This document shows positions 53,406-64,000 of a stretch of 64,000 nucleotides of DNA, piece after piece. The notes under the pieces are model-generated. The model saw only the letters and a program-made list of their open reading frames with translations, did not search any database and had not been told where the DNA came from. Position 1 is the stretch's first letter; the number at the start of each line of letters is the position of its first letter. Both the position numbers and the translations under genes were made by a program. Source of the stretch: Pseudomonas taiwanensis DSM 21245 (lineage in GTDB: Bacteria; Pseudomonadota; Gammaproteobacteria; Pseudomonadales; Pseudomonadaceae); the NCBI RefSeq assembly GCF_000425785.1, contig NZ_AUEC01000021.1, positions 1-64,000 of the forward strand, given 5' to 3'.

Positions 53406-53627
53406 TATAGTACGCGCCGGTCTTTTAGCGGACCTCAAAATCAGGTGGTGCAAATCCTCCGAGTCCAGCTTCGGCTGCGCGTCCGCTAGGCGGACCTTCC
53501 CACGTATTCATTTTCAATCGTTTTCGCAAATCCCCGCCGCCAAAGCTGCCTGGGTGACCGTTTGGTCTTTCAAGGCATGTGCAGCTTTGGAGCATGGGTC
53601 TTTGCGGATGCACCTAGAGGCAGACCC
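53406..53627 (+). promoter_or_regulatory. Predicted promoter and long leader of deaD
   Basis: TATAGT at 53406-53411 is a good -10 box (the -35 is weak), which would give a leader of about 210 nt before the deaD ATG. The leader contains GC-rich stems: GGTC near 53420 can pair with GACC near 53490, and GTCCGCTAGGCGGAC at 53480-53494 is a compact hairpin. The region from 53217 to 53405 holds a REP at 53229-53254 and nothing else. Long structured leaders are typical for cold-induced RNA helicase genes, so RNA-structure control is plausible. Confidence 0.55.
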
Positions 53628-55307
53628 ATGACCCAGGAAACCGGCGGATTCGCCGCTCTCGAACTCAATCCGAACATTGTTGCTGCCGTACTGGCTACCG
53701 GCTACGAAGAGCCGTCCGCCATTCAGCAACAGTCGATCCCGATCATCCTCGCCGGTCACGACATGATCGGCCAGGCGCAGACTGGCACCGGCAAGACCGC
53801 TGCCTTCGCCCTGCCGATCCTCAACAAGATCGACGTGAGCAAGCGCGAACCGCAAGCCCTGATCCTTGCGCCAACCCGTGAGTTGGCGCTGCAAGTAGCT
53901 ACCGCATTCGAAACCTACGCCAAGCAGATGCCGGGCGTTAACGTCGTGGCCGTGTACGGTGGTGCCCCGATGGGCCCACAACTGCGTGCCATCCGTAACG
54001 GCGCGCAAATCGTCGTCGCTACCCCTGGCCGCCTGTGCGACCACCTGCGCCGCGACGAGAAAGTCCTGTCCACCGTTCAGTACCTGGTACTGGACGAAGC
54101 GGACGAGATGCTCAAGCTGGGCTTCATGGACGACCTCGAAGTGATCTTCGACGCCATCCCTGAATCGCGCCAGACCGTGCTGTTCTCCGCCACCCTGCCG
54201 TCTTCGATCCGCAGCATCGCCGAGCGCCACCTGCGCGAGCCGAAGCACGTCAAGATCCAGAGCAAGACCCAGACCGTCACCGCGATCGATCAGGCCCACC
54301 TGATGGTCCACGCCGACCAGAAGATCCCGGCTGTGCTGCGTCTGCTGGAAGTGGAAGAATTCGATGCGCTGATCGCCTTCGTACGCACCAAGCAAGCCAC
54401 CCTGGACCTGGCCTCCGCCCTGGAAGCCAAGGGCTACAAGGCTGCCGCGCTGAACGGCGACATCGCCCAGAACCAGCGTGAGCGCGTCATCGACTCGCTC
54501 AAGGATGGCCGTCTGGACATCGTCGTCGCCACCGACGTCGCGGCCCGTGGTCTGGATGTTCCGCGCATCACCCACGTATTCAACGTGGACATGCCGTACG
54601 ACCCAGAGTCCTACGTTCACCGTATCGGTCGTACCGGCCGTGCTGGCCGCGATGGCCGTGCGCTGCTGCTGGTTACCCCGCGTGAGCGTCGCATGCTCCA
54701 GGTGATCGAACGTGTAACCGGTCAGAAAGTGGCCGAGGCCCGTCTGCCGAACGCGCAGGCCGTACTGGATGCCCGCATCAAGAAGCTGACTTCGAGCCTG
54801 GCGCCGCTGGTGGCCGAAGCGGAAGCCACCCATGGCGAACTGTTCGACCGTCTGACCGCCGACCTCGGCTGCAGCCCACGCGCACTGGCCTCGGCCCTGC
54901 TGCGCAAGGCCACCAATGGCCAGGCTCTGGATCTGGCGGCTGTCGAGCGTGAGCAGCCGCTGGTGCCAAGCTTCACCCCGCGTGAGCGCAGTGGTGAGCG
55001 TGGCGACCGTGGTGAGCGCAGTGAGCGTGGTGACCGCGAGCGTCGCGCGCCGATGCCGCTGGCTGAAGGTCGCGTTCGTTGCCGTACCGCGTTGGGTGCC
55101 CGTGACGGTATCGCCGCCAAGAACCTGCTGGGTGCGATCCTCAATGAGGGCGGCTTGGCTCGCGACGCCATCGGCCGGATCCAGGTTCGTGACAGCTTCA
55201 GCCTGATCGAACTGCCGGAAGACGGCCTGGAGCGTCTGCTGTCCAAGCTCAAGGACACCCGTGTGGCGGGCAAGCAGCTGAAGCTGCGCCGCTACCGCGA
55301 GGACTGA
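53628..55307 (+). CDS. deaD: DEAD-box RNA helicase DeaD/CsdA
   Basis: ATP-dependent RNA helicase acting in ribosome assembly and mRNA decay, important in the cold. The 559-residue protein has all helicase motifs: Q-motif region PSAIQQQSIP, AQTGTGKT (50-57), PTRELA, DEAD (156-159), SAT and HRIGRTGRAGR. A charged linker rich in RGER/RGDR repeats (about 467-490) precedes the DbpA-type RNA-binding domain (about 498-559, ending KQLKLRRYRED). ATG 53628 has AGAGG upstream and follows a long leader. Confidence 0.94.
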   Translation: MTQETGGFAALELNPNIVAAVLATGYEEPSAIQQQSIPIILAGHDMIGQAQTGTGKTAAFALPILNKIDVSKREPQALILAPTRELALQVATAFETYAKQMPGVNVVAVYGGAPMGPQLRAIRNGAQIVVATPGRLCDHLRRDEKVLSTVQYLVLDEADEMLKLGFMDDLEVIFDAIPESRQTVLFSATLPSSIRSIAERHLREPKHVKIQSKTQTVTAIDQAHLMVHADQKIPAVLRLLEVEEFDALIAFVRTKQATLDLASALEAKGYKAAALNGDIAQNQRERVIDSLKDGRLDIVVATDVAARGLDVPRITHVFNVDMPYDPESYVHRIGRTGRAGRDGRALLLVTPRERRMLQVIERVTGQKVAEARLPNAQAVLDARIKKLTSSLAPLVAEAEATHGELFDRLTADLGCSPRALASALLRKATNGQALDLAAVEREQPLVPSFTPRERSGERGDRGERSERGDRERRAPMPLAEGRVRCRTALGARDGIAAKNLLGAILNEGGLARDAIGRIQVRDSFSLIELPEDGLERLLSKLKDTRVAGKQLKLRRYRED

Positions 55308-55320
55308 TCCTGGCGCCATG

Positions 55321-55352
55321 AAAAAATCCCCGGCCTAGGTCGGGGATTTTTT
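55321..55352 (+). terminator. Intrinsic terminator after deaD
   Basis: AAAAAATCCCCG pairs with CGGGGATTTTTT around GCCTAGGT. It also has A-tracts on the left, so it may work in both directions for the convergent dioxygenase gene. Confidence 0.9.
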
Positions 55353-55406
55353 TGCCTGCACGCTCAGCTTTACCGGCAGGCGGCGGCCTGCCGGCAAGAG
55401 GTCCCT

Positions 55407-56174
55407 TCAGTCGAATCGATAAATGTCCATCCCCAGGGCCCCCAAGGTGAACCCCTGGTGCACCACGGCAAACCGCTTTCCGGCCCCCAGGGCAAAGAAC
55501 AGCGGCAGCAAATGCTCATCGCTGGGATGGTTGCGCACCGCAAACGGCGCCTGGTGCCGGTAATCCAGCAATGCAGCTTGGTCATCCTCGGCCAGGCGCG
55601 CCACCACCCAGTCCCTGAAGGCCAACGCCCAAGGCTCGATCACATCCGGCCCGGCGTGCCAGTCCAACTCGCCCAGGTTGTGGGTGATGCTGCCCGAACC
55701 GATCAGCAACACATCTTCCTCTCGCAGCCCCGCCAACGCTTGGCCGACCTTGATCTGCAGCGCCGGGCCCATGTGGCTGGGCAGTGAAACCTGAATTACC
55801 GGAATGCCCGCATCCGGGTACATGAGCGACAGCGGTACCCAAGCACCATGGTCGAACGGTCGCTGCGGGTCCAGGCGGGCAGGCAGGCCGGCCTTGGTCA
55901 ACCGTTCGCTGACCTGGCCGGCCAGGCCAGGTTCGCCCGGCGCCGGGTACTGCACCGCATACAGCGCGGCGGGGAAGCCATGGAAGTCATGCCAGGTCCC
56001 TGGTTGCGCACTGCCGGTCACCCGCAGTTCGCGGCTTTCCCAGTGCGCCGACACCACCACGATCGCCTTTGGCCGTGGCAAGGCGTTGGCCAGACCAGCC
56101 AGGGCCGGACCGCTGGCGCCGGGTTGCAGGGCGAGCATGGGGGAGCCGTGGGAAATGAACAGGCTGGGCAGCAT
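55407..56174 (-). CDS. Class III extradiol dioxygenase (DODA/YgiD type)
   Basis: A 255-residue single-domain dioxygenase of the LigB fold, related to 4,5-DOPA dioxygenase. It opens MLPSLFISHGSPMLALQPGA, where H9 is a zinc/iron ligand, and has FDHGAWVPLSLMYPDAGIPV and LLIGSGSITHNL with further histidines. It probably opens a catechol ring; the real substrate in pseudomonads is unknown. It is convergent with deaD and divergent from tpm. Confidence 0.86.
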   Translation of the reverse strand: MLPSLFISHGSPMLALQPGASGPALAGLANALPRPKAIVVVSAHWESRELRVTGSAQPGTWHDFHGFPAALYAVQYPAPGEPGLAGQVSERLTKAGLPARLDPQRPFDHGAWVPLSLMYPDAGIPVIQVSLPSHMGPALQIKVGQALAGLREEDVLLIGSGSITHNLGELDWHAGPDVIEPWALAFRDWVVARLAEDDQAALLDYRHQAPFAVRNHPSDEHLLPLFFALGAGKRFAVVHQGFTLGALGMDIYRFD

Positions 56175-56275
56175 GGTGGTGTCCTGGCGGTTAAGATGCT
56201 GACATCTTCGATCAGATACAGATCGAATTCCAATATAAGATTTTAGCGTTATCTATCGAATAACCAGGAGGAAAG

Positions 56276-56926
56276 ATGGACGCGGCGTTCTGGCATCGCA
56301 AGTGGGCCGACAACCAGATCGGTTTTCACCAGGCCCAGGTCAACCCCTATCTGCAGCGGTATTGGCCAGCGTTGGGGTTGGCACCCGGTAGTCGGGTATT
56401 GGTGCCGCTGTGTGGCAAGAGCCTGGACCTGGCGTGGCTGGCAGGGCAGGGGCACCGGGTGTTGGGGGTGGAGTTGTCGCGGCGGGCGGTGGAAGACTTC
56501 TTCCGCGAGCAGGGGTTGTCGGCCGAGGTATCGCAGCAGGGCGTATTCGAGCTCTGGCAGGCCGGCGCGGTGCAAGTGTTGTGCGGGGATGTCTTCGCCT
56601 TGCAGGCCGAGGATGTCGTCGACTGTGTCGGGCTCTACGACCGGGCCGCGCTGATTGCCTTGCCCCCTGAGATGCGGGAGCGGTACATGGCGATGCTGTC
56701 GAATATCCTGCCTTCTGGTGGTCGAGGGCTGCTGGTGACACTGGACTATGACCAGGCCAAGCTGGAGGGGCCGCCGTTTTCGGTGGGGGATGAAGAGGTG
56801 CGGCGCGGCTTTTGCGCTTGGAAGGTGGAGGCGTTGGAGGCCGTCGAGGTGATCGAGGAAAGTCCGAAGTTTCGCCAGGCTGGAATCGCGAGCTTGCTGG
56901 AGCGCGCCTATCGGCTAGGGTTTTGA
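56276..56926 (+). CDS. tpm: Thiopurine S-methyltransferase
   Basis: SAM-dependent methyltransferase of 216 residues. The bacterial TPMT signature is clear: FWHRKWADNQIGFHQAQVNP, then VLVPLCGKSLDLAWLAGQGH and YDRAALIALPPEMRERY. In Pseudomonas Tpm methylates selenium and tellurium compounds and gives tellurite tolerance; human-type thiopurine activity is secondary. It is divergent from the dioxygenase gene; the 3' end is followed by a REP-type palindrome and a bidirectional terminator. Confidence 0.93.
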   Translation: MDAAFWHRKWADNQIGFHQAQVNPYLQRYWPALGLAPGSRVLVPLCGKSLDLAWLAGQGHRVLGVELSRRAVEDFFREQGLSAEVSQQGVFELWQAGAVQVLCGDVFALQAEDVVDCVGLYDRAALIALPPEMRERYMAMLSNILPSGGRGLLVTLDYDQAKLEGPPFSVGDEEVRRGFCAWKVEALEAVEVIEESPKFRQAGIASLLERAYRLGF

Positions 56927-57001
56927 TCGATAGCGCGCAGGTCCCGGACGCTTTGCGGGTAAGCCCGTCCCCACAGGTGTTGGTGGGGAGAGGTAGGCGT
57001 A

Positions 57002-57029
57002 AAAAAAGGGCGACTTGAGTCGCCCTTTT
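57002..57029. terminator. Bidirectional intrinsic terminator
   Basis: AAAAAAGGGCGACT and AGTCGCCCTTTTC form a stem around TTGAG with A/T tracts on both sides. It separates tpm (plus) from htpX (minus). Confidence 0.9.
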
Positions 57030-57043
57030 CATACCTCGACCCA

Positions 57044-57931
57044 TCAACCGCGGCGACGCAGCGCCTCGATGCGGTCTTCCAGTGGCGGGTGGCTCATCAG
57101 CAAGCCAGCGAGGCCATGCTTCAGGCCGCCGTTGATGCCGAAGGCACGCATGGTGTCAGGCATGTGCACCGGCAGGCCTTGCTCCACGCGCAGGCGCTGC
57201 AGGGCGCCGATCATGGCGTTGGTACCGGCCAGTTGTGCGCCAGCTTCGTCAGCGCGGTATTCGCGGCGACGCGAGAACCACATCACGATCATGCTGGCCA
57301 GAATGCCCAGCACCAGCTCGGCGACGATGGTGGCCACGTAATAGGCGATACCCTGGCCTTCCTCGTTCTTGAAGATGACCTTGTCGACGAAGTTGCCGAT
57401 GATCCGGGCGAAGAACATCACGAAGGTGTTTACCACGCCTTGCACCAGCGCCAGGGTCACCATGTCGCCATTGGCCACGTGGCCGATTTCGTGGGCCAGC
57501 ACGGCACGCACTTCATCGGGCGAGAAGCGCTCCAGCAGGCCTTGGGATACGGCGACCAGCGCGTCGTTGCGGTTCCAGCCGGTGGCGAAGGCGTTTGCCT
57601 CGTAAGCTGGGAAGATACCCACCTCGGGCATCTTGATGCCGGCCTCGCGGGACAGCTCCTCGACAGTCTGCAACAGCCACTGTTCGTGACGGGTGCGCGG
57701 CTGGGTGATGATCTGGGTGCCGGTGGTCATCTTCGCCATCCACTTGGAGATGAACAGCGAAACGAGCGAACCGGCGAAGCCGAACACGGCGCAGAAGACC
57801 AGCAGGCTGCTGAGGTTGAGGTCAACCCCATTGGCGGCCATGAACCCGTTGAAACCGAACAGGCTCAGGGTAATGCTTGCAACCAGCACCACCGCAAGGT
57901 TGGTGGCTACAAACAACAGAATGCGCATCAT
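57044..57931 (-). CDS. htpX: Membrane protease HtpX
   Basis: Zinc metalloprotease of the inner membrane, acting with FtsH in membrane-protein quality control. The 295-residue protein has two N-terminal helices (4-24 and 42-62), the zinc motif H147-E-I-G-H151 in [13 protein letters not shown], and two further helices (about 155-215) before the glutamate ligand in the ADEAGAQL segment. It is transcribed alone. ATG 57931 with GGAGAACG upstream. Confidence 0.95.
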   Translation of the reverse strand: MMRILLFVATNLAVVLVASITLSLFGFNGFMAANGVDLNLSSLLVFCAVFGFAGSLVSLFISKWMAKMTTGTQIITQPRTRHEQWLLQTVEELSREAGIKMPEVGIFPAYEANAFATGWNRNDALVAVSQGLLERFSPDEVRAVLAHEIGHVANGDMVTLALVQGVVNTFVMFFARIIGNFVDKVIFKNEEGQGIAYYVATIVAELVLGILASMIVMWFSRRREYRADEAGAQLAGTNAMIGALQRLRVEQGLPVHMPDTMRAFGINGGLKHGLAGLLMSHPPLEDRIEALRRRG

Positions 57932-58125
57932 GGTTGTTACGTTCTCCTGACGGATGAGTTCGTTGCGTATGCGGGGTATATAAGGGGCCTGTCGCGCCGA
58001 TTCAATCGGGCGACTATTTCAAACTGTGTACGGCGGAGTATGGCAGAGGATATCGCGGGGGCTGTGAGCTAGAGCGTTGCAGGATGTAAGAAACATGCTG
58101 AGAGGGCTGTCGGACGTTGTTTCAT

Positions 58126-58187
58126 GGCCCTAAGCAAGCGTAGGAGCGAGCCATGCTCGCGATGCGCCGCGCGGGCGGCGCTCGATC
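58126..58187. repeat. REP-like arm, copy F
   Basis: A single arm: GGCCCTAAGCAAGCGTAGG, then GAGCGAGCCATGCTCGCGA and GCGGGCGGCGCTCGAT. One base differs from the other copies (CCATG for CCTTG). It lies between htpX and alaA, both on the minus strand, and ends 30 bp before the alaA stop. Confidence 0.75.
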
Positions 58188-58216
58188 CACGCGCCGCCAC
58201 GAACCCCAAGCCGACC

Positions 58217-59428
58217 CTACTGCGAATACCCCTTCAGGAAATTACCGATGCGGCCAATCGCCTGCTCCAGGTCATCCACACGTGGCAAGGTCACCACGCG
58301 GAAGTGGTCCGGCCACGGCCAGTTGAACGCGGTGCCCTGAACGATCAGTAGCTTTTCCGACAGCAGCAGGTCGAGCACGAACTTCTCGTCGTTGTGGATT
58401 GGGCACACTTTCGGGTCGATCTTCGGGAACGCGTACAGCGCGCCCATGGGCTTGACGCAGCTCACGCCTGGGATGGCATTGAGCAACTCGTAGGTGCGGT
58501 TGCGCTGCTCCAGCAGGCGCCCTGGTGGCAGCACCAGGTCGTTGATGCTTTGGTAGCCGCCCAGGGCGGTCTGGATGGCATGCTGGGCGGGCACGTTGGC
58601 GCACAGGCGCATGTTGGCCAGCATGTCGATACCTTCGATGTAGCTCTGGGCATGCTGCTTGGGCCCGGAGATGATCAGCCAGCCGGAGCGGAAGCCAGCG
58701 ACCCGGTACGATTTGGACAGGCCGTTGAAGGTCAGGCACAGCAAGTCCGGGGCCAGCGAGGCGGTGCTGATGTGCACGGCCTCGTCGTAGAGGATCTTGT
58801 CGTAGATTTCGTCCGAGAACACCACCAGGTTGTGCTGGCGCGCCAGTTCCAGCATGCCCAGCAGCAGTTCCTTGGAGTACACCGCGCCGGTCGGGTTGTT
58901 CGGGTTGATGATCACCAGGGCCTTGGTGTTCGGCGTGATCTTGGCCTTGATGTCTTCCAGGTCCGGGAACCAGTCGGCCTGCTCGTCGCACAGGTAGTGG
59001 ACCGGTTTGCCGCCGGCCAGGCTGACCGCAGCGGTCCACAACGGGTAGTCGGGCGCTGGGATCAGCACTTCGTCGCCGTTGTTGAGCAGGGCCTGCATCG
59101 ACATCACGATCAGCTCGGACACACCGTTGCCGAGGTAGATGTCCTCGATACCGACGCCTTCGATCTGCTTCTGCTGGCAGTACTGCATCACCGCCTTGCG
59201 CGCGCTGAACAGGCCCTTGGAGTCGCTGTAGCCCTGGGCGGTGGGCAGATTGCGGATCACATCCTGGAGGATTTCGTCCGGTGCCTCGAAGCCAAACGGC
59301 GCCGGGTTGCCGATGTTCAGCTTGAGGATGCGATGGCCTTCCTCTTCCAGGCGCTTGGCGTGCTTGAGCACTGGGCCGCGAATGTCGTAGCAGACATTGG
59401 CGAGCTTGTTCGATTTGCTGAACTGCAT
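58217..59428 (-). CDS. alaA: Alanine aminotransferase AlaA-type
   Basis: Fold-type I PLP aminotransferase of 403 residues, near-identical in layout to E. coli AlaA, which makes alanine from pyruvate and glutamate. PLP lysine K239 (NGLSKSYRVAGFRSGW), N175-P-N-N-P-T and D207 (SDEIYD) are present, as are R247 and the start MQFSKSNKLANVCYDIRGPV. ATG 59428 is the conserved start. It is divergent from msrB. Confidence 0.93.
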   Translation of the reverse strand: MQFSKSNKLANVCYDIRGPVLKHAKRLEEEGHRILKLNIGNPAPFGFEAPDEILQDVIRNLPTAQGYSDSKGLFSARKAVMQYCQQKQIEGVGIEDIYLGNGVSELIVMSMQALLNNGDEVLIPAPDYPLWTAAVSLAGGKPVHYLCDEQADWFPDLEDIKAKITPNTKALVIINPNNPTGAVYSKELLLGMLELARQHNLVVFSDEIYDKILYDEAVHISTASLAPDLLCLTFNGLSKSYRVAGFRSGWLIISGPKQHAQSYIEGIDMLANMRLCANVPAQHAIQTALGGYQSINDLVLPPGRLLEQRNRTYELLNAIPGVSCVKPMGALYAFPKIDPKVCPIHNDEKFVLDLLLSEKLLIVQGTAFNWPWPDHFRVVTLPRVDDLEQAIGRIGNFLKGYSQ

Positions 59429-59595
59429 GATGTGATCCCGATTGAGAAGTCGCAGGCGCCGCCGTCGAAAGGTTTGAAAGGGCGGGGCGCGGGTGCCAGA
59501 CTTGGAGCCTTGCACACGAAGCCGACTAATATACGTGCCACCCGCGCCCTGGAAAAGACGGCGCAGCGTGAAATTCAGCCTGCCGAGGTCACCTT

Positions 59596-59991
59596 ATGCA
59601 AAAGATCGACAAAACCCTTGAAGAATGGCGTGCCATGCTCGACCCGGCCCAGTACCAGGTGTGCCGTCTCAAGGGCACTGAGCGGCCGTTCAGCGGCAAG
59701 TACAACAGCGAACGGCGCGACGGCATCTACCATTGCATCTGCTGCGACCTGCCATTGTTCGACGCACAGGCCAAGTTCGATTCCGGCTGTGGCTGGCCCA
59801 GCTTCTACCAGCCGATCGAAGACAGCGCGATGATCGAAATCCGCGACACCTCCCACGGCATGATTCGCACCGAGGTCACGTGCGCCCGCTGCGATGCCCA
59901 CCTGGGCCATGTGTTCCCCGACGGCCCGCCACCGACCGGGCTGCGCTACTGTATCAATTCGGTGTGCCTGGACCTCAAGCCGCGTGACTGA
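59596..59991 (+). CDS. msrB: Methionine-R-sulfoxide reductase B
   Basis: Reduces the R-form of methionine sulfoxide in proteins. A 131-residue zinc-type MsrB: the two zinc CxxC pairs are CICCD and [17 protein letters not shown] is the family block, and the catalytic C119 is in [12 protein letters not shown] 59596 with GAGGTCACCTT upstream. It is 12 bp before gpx, clearly one operon for oxidative repair. Confidence 0.95.
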   Translation: MQKIDKTLEEWRAMLDPAQYQVCRLKGTERPFSGKYNSERRDGIYHCICCDLPLFDAQAKFDSGCGWPSFYQPIEDSAMIEIRDTSHGMIRTEVTCARCDAHLGHVFPDGPPPTGLRYCINSVCLDLKPRD

Positions 59992-60003
59992 ACGGAGCTG
60001 AAC

Positions 60004-60481
60004 ATGGCTGGATCGATACTCGACATTCCCTGCGTGACCCTGGGCGGTGAGCACAAGGTGCTGGGCGACTTCGCCGGCAAGGCACTGCTGGTGGTCAACA
60101 CCGCCAGCCAATGCGGCTTCACCCCGCAGTACAAGGGCCTGGAGCAGCTATGGCAGCAGTACCGTGATCGTGGGCTGGTGGTGCTGGGCTTCCCGTGCAA
60201 CCAGTTCGGCCAGCAGGAACCGGGCGATTCGCGGGAAATCGCGCAGTTCTGCGAGCGCAATTTCGGCGTGAGCTTCCCACTGTTTCGCAAGATCGACGTC
60301 AACGGCCCTGGCGCCCACCCGCTGTTCGTCGAGCTCAAGCAGCGCGCCCCAGGCCTGCTGGGCACCCAGAAGATCAAGTGGAATTTCACCAAGTTCCTGT
60401 TCGACCCGGCCAGCGGCAAGGTCAAGCGCTACGGGCCAACCACCAAGCCCCAGGCCCTGGAGGCAGACATCGAGCGTTTGC

Positions 60482-60492
<11 letters not shown>
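60004..60492 (+). CDS. gpx: Glutathione peroxidase
   Basis: Thioredoxin-fold peroxidase of 162 residues with C37 in NTASQCGFTPQYKGL (cysteine, not selenocysteine), Q in GFPCNQFGQQEPG and the W/N in KWNFTKFLFD. It reduces peroxides at the expense of thiols, probably thioredoxin. It is cotranscribed with msrB. Its last 11 bp overlap the end of the SagS-like kinase gene on the other strand. The peroxide regulator OspR, expected next to gpx in P. aeruginosa, is absent here. Confidence 0.94.
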
Positions 60493-62794
<2,302 letters not shown>

Positions 62795-63018
62795 GGGTCC
62801 CGAGCCGGTTTCATGTCCCTTGCGCTGCGCAAGCATAGCCGATCAGCCCCGGCTGCTGGCGGGTCTGTCAAACATTCAAACTTGATTGTTGTTGGTTGTA
62901 CCGGTGTCTTCGCGGGTAGACCCGCTTATACAGGCCGTAGCCACCTTTCAGGGGGCTGGATTGTTCGCGACAGGGCCGGTACCGCCGTAAAACTCATGTT
63001 GTCTTGCTAGGAGTCGTC

Positions 63019-63906
63019 ATGGACGCCCGCTTGTATGCTTTCCTGGAACGCGCCGAATCGGTACTGGCGCGTCTTGAACCCCTGTTGCCAGCACCACGCC
63101 CGGACATCGACTGGCATACCACCCTGGCCGCCCGCTGGCAGCGCGACGGCCGCACCGGTTACCTGATGCCGCTGGAGGTCAGCCTCGACATCCGCCTGAG
63201 CGACCTGATCGGCGTCGACCAGCAGCGCGACCAGCTGGGCCGCAACACCCATCAGTTCATCAACGGTCTGCCGGCCAACCATGCCTTGCTGTGGGGCTCG
63301 CGCGGTACTGGCAAGTCGTCGCTGGTGCGTGCGCTGCTGGCCGAACATGCCGGTGCCGGTCTGCGCCTTATCGAAATCGAGCGCGATCACCTGGCCGACC
63401 TGCCGCGTGTGGTCGAACAACTGCAGACGCTGCCGCAGCGCTTCATCCTGTTCTGCGACGACCTGTCGTTCGAAGCAGGGGAGGGCGACTACCGGGTGCT
63501 CAAGAGCGTGCTCGACGGCTCGCTGGAGCAAGCCCCGGACAACGTGCTGCTGTACGCCACCTCGAACCGCCGCCACCTGGTCCCGGAAAAAGAGAGCGAC
63601 AACGAAAACTGGAAGCGCGTCGATGGCGAGCTGCACCCCAGTGAAGCGGTGGAGGACAAGATCGCGTTGTCCGACCGTTTTGGCCTGTGGCTGTCGTTCT
63701 ACCCCTTCACCCAGGACCACTTCCTCAATGTGGTGGAACATTGGATCGGCCAGTTGGCCGCCAAGGCCGGGTTGCGCTGGCAGCGTGACGAAGCCCTGGA
63801 TATTCTCGCCGTGCGCTGGGCAACCGGGCGCGGCAACCGTAATGGCCGTTGTGCCTATCAGTTCGCCCGCTATTGGGTCGGGCTGCAATTGTTGGAGCAG
63901 AAATAA
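63019..63906 (+). CDS. DUF815 AAA ATPase
   Basis: A 295-residue ATP-binding protein of the DUF815 family. Walker A is in WGSRGTGKSSLVRALL, the Walker B-like acid is in FILFCDDLSFEAG, and a sensor segment LLYATSNRRHLVPE follows, together with the arginine-rich C-terminal RGNRNGRC. The role is unknown in pseudomonads. ATG 63019 (MDARLYAFL) has TAGGAG upstream. The next gene starts directly after the stop (TAAATG), so they form an operon. Confidence 0.85.
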   Translation: MDARLYAFLERAESVLARLEPLLPAPRPDIDWHTTLAARWQRDGRTGYLMPLEVSLDIRLSDLIGVDQQRDQLGRNTHQFINGLPANHALLWGSRGTGKSSLVRALLAEHAGAGLRLIEIERDHLADLPRVVEQLQTLPQRFILFCDDLSFEAGEGDYRVLKSVLDGSLEQAPDNVLLYATSNRRHLVPEKESDNENWKRVDGELHPSEAVEDKIALSDRFGLWLSFYPFTQDHFLNVVEHWIGQLAAKAGLRWQRDEALDILAVRWATGRGNRNGRCAYQFARYWVGLQLLEQK

Positions 63907-64000
63907 ATGATCGACCTCAACGCCAGCGGCACTGGCCTCGATGGCTATGACCTGCTGGCTGCGCAAGTGCAGGCGCTGTTCGCCGACGAGCGCGACTTCA
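63907..64000 (+). CDS. GAF-domain protein, 5' part (possible free-Met-R-sulfoxide reductase)
   Basis: The window ends 31 codons into this gene. The visible MIDLNASGTGLDGYDLLAAQ, then VQALFADERDF matches the start of a GAF-domain family that includes free-methionine-R-sulfoxide reductases. The start directly follows the stop of the DUF815 gene (TAAATG), implying co-transcription and translational coupling. The catalytic cysteines lie outside the window, so function is inferred from the beginning only. Confidence 0.6.
   Translation, partial: MIDLNASGTGLDGYDLLAAQVQALFADERDF

Noticed and set aside
53415..53495. tRNA-like fold in the deaD leader
   Set aside because: Some T-arm-like sequence (GGTGCAAATCC) is present, but no consistent acceptor stem, D-arm or CCA end can be formed.
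53514..55319. Open frame of about 600 codons antisense to deaD
   Set aside because: Its composition is a reverse-frame image of the helicase; no domain, no ribosome-binding site.

Overview
The window is one continuous stretch of a GC-rich gammaproteobacterial chromosome. Gene content, order and repeats point to a fluorescent Pseudomonas close to P. putida. The pointers are the gene order deaD, dioxygenase, tpm, htpX, alaA, msrB, gpx, sagS-like; Pseudomonas-type small families (DUF3509, DUF1127, DUF2897); the earP/efp pair with an arginine at EF-P position 32; and many Pseudomonas-type REP palindromes. The species call is inference from recognised families, not a database match.

Layout. 1-560: remnant of an IS66-family element (tnpB tail, broken tnpC) ending at a 60-bp palindrome, next to a cut-off signal-peptide gene. 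736-4146: rfbBDAC, the dTDP-L-rhamnose pathway, tightly packed. 4378-5908: a ComEA-like helix-hairpin-helix protein, DUF2897 and pyrF, probably the conserved edge of an O-antigen locus. 5991-10060: lipopolysaccharide functions (O-antigen ligase, family-2 glycosyltransferase, hexapeptide acetyltransferase, WaaZ/DUF115-like protein) separated by AT-richer non-coding DNA. 10135-24196: metabolism, transport and regulation (MDR and SDR oxidoreductases, MFS, MocR regulator, chemoreceptor, BenE, GST, glutaredoxin-like, folE, smr, cysteine-hydrolase-like, prmB). 24302-31000: hydrolase, aroC, MFS plus a degenerate acireductone-dioxygenase-like protein, ZIP transporter and small proteins. 30972-39089: LTA-synthase-like sulfatase, rraB, a cytochrome c fusion, corA, plsC, crotonase and tRNA-Ser(GGA). 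39331-50882: MFS, four LysR regulators, a GreA/B-like factor, earP-efp, ohr-ohrR, TSUP and DUF1127. 50998-64000: class II DAHP synthase, spermidine-synthase-like protein, deaD, dioxygenase, tpm, htpX, alaA, msrB, gpx, a SagS-like hybrid kinase, a DUF815 ATPase and the start of a GAF protein.

How the parts connect. dTDP-L-rhamnose from rfbBDAC feeds lipopolysaccharide (ligated by waaL) and is also the sugar donor of EarP, which rhamnosylates EF-P; all of these are in this window. Redox defence is spread over ohr/ohrR, msrB, gpx, GST and the glutaredoxin-like gene.

The least ordinary signals are: two ~220-bp inverted-repeat elements made of paired REP arms, a shortened third one and solitary arms; two mutually exclusive hairpins just before waaL; a three-copy GTGCA-N3-TGCA operator-like array at 28773-28816; two enzyme-family members that have lost catalytic or metal-binding residues (21604-22194 and 27768-28304); a secreted cytochrome c with an N-terminal domain that may be molybdopterin-oxidoreductase-like; a 31-residue membrane microprotein; and the long structured leader of deaD. 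No CRISPR array, prophage or complete defence system was seen.
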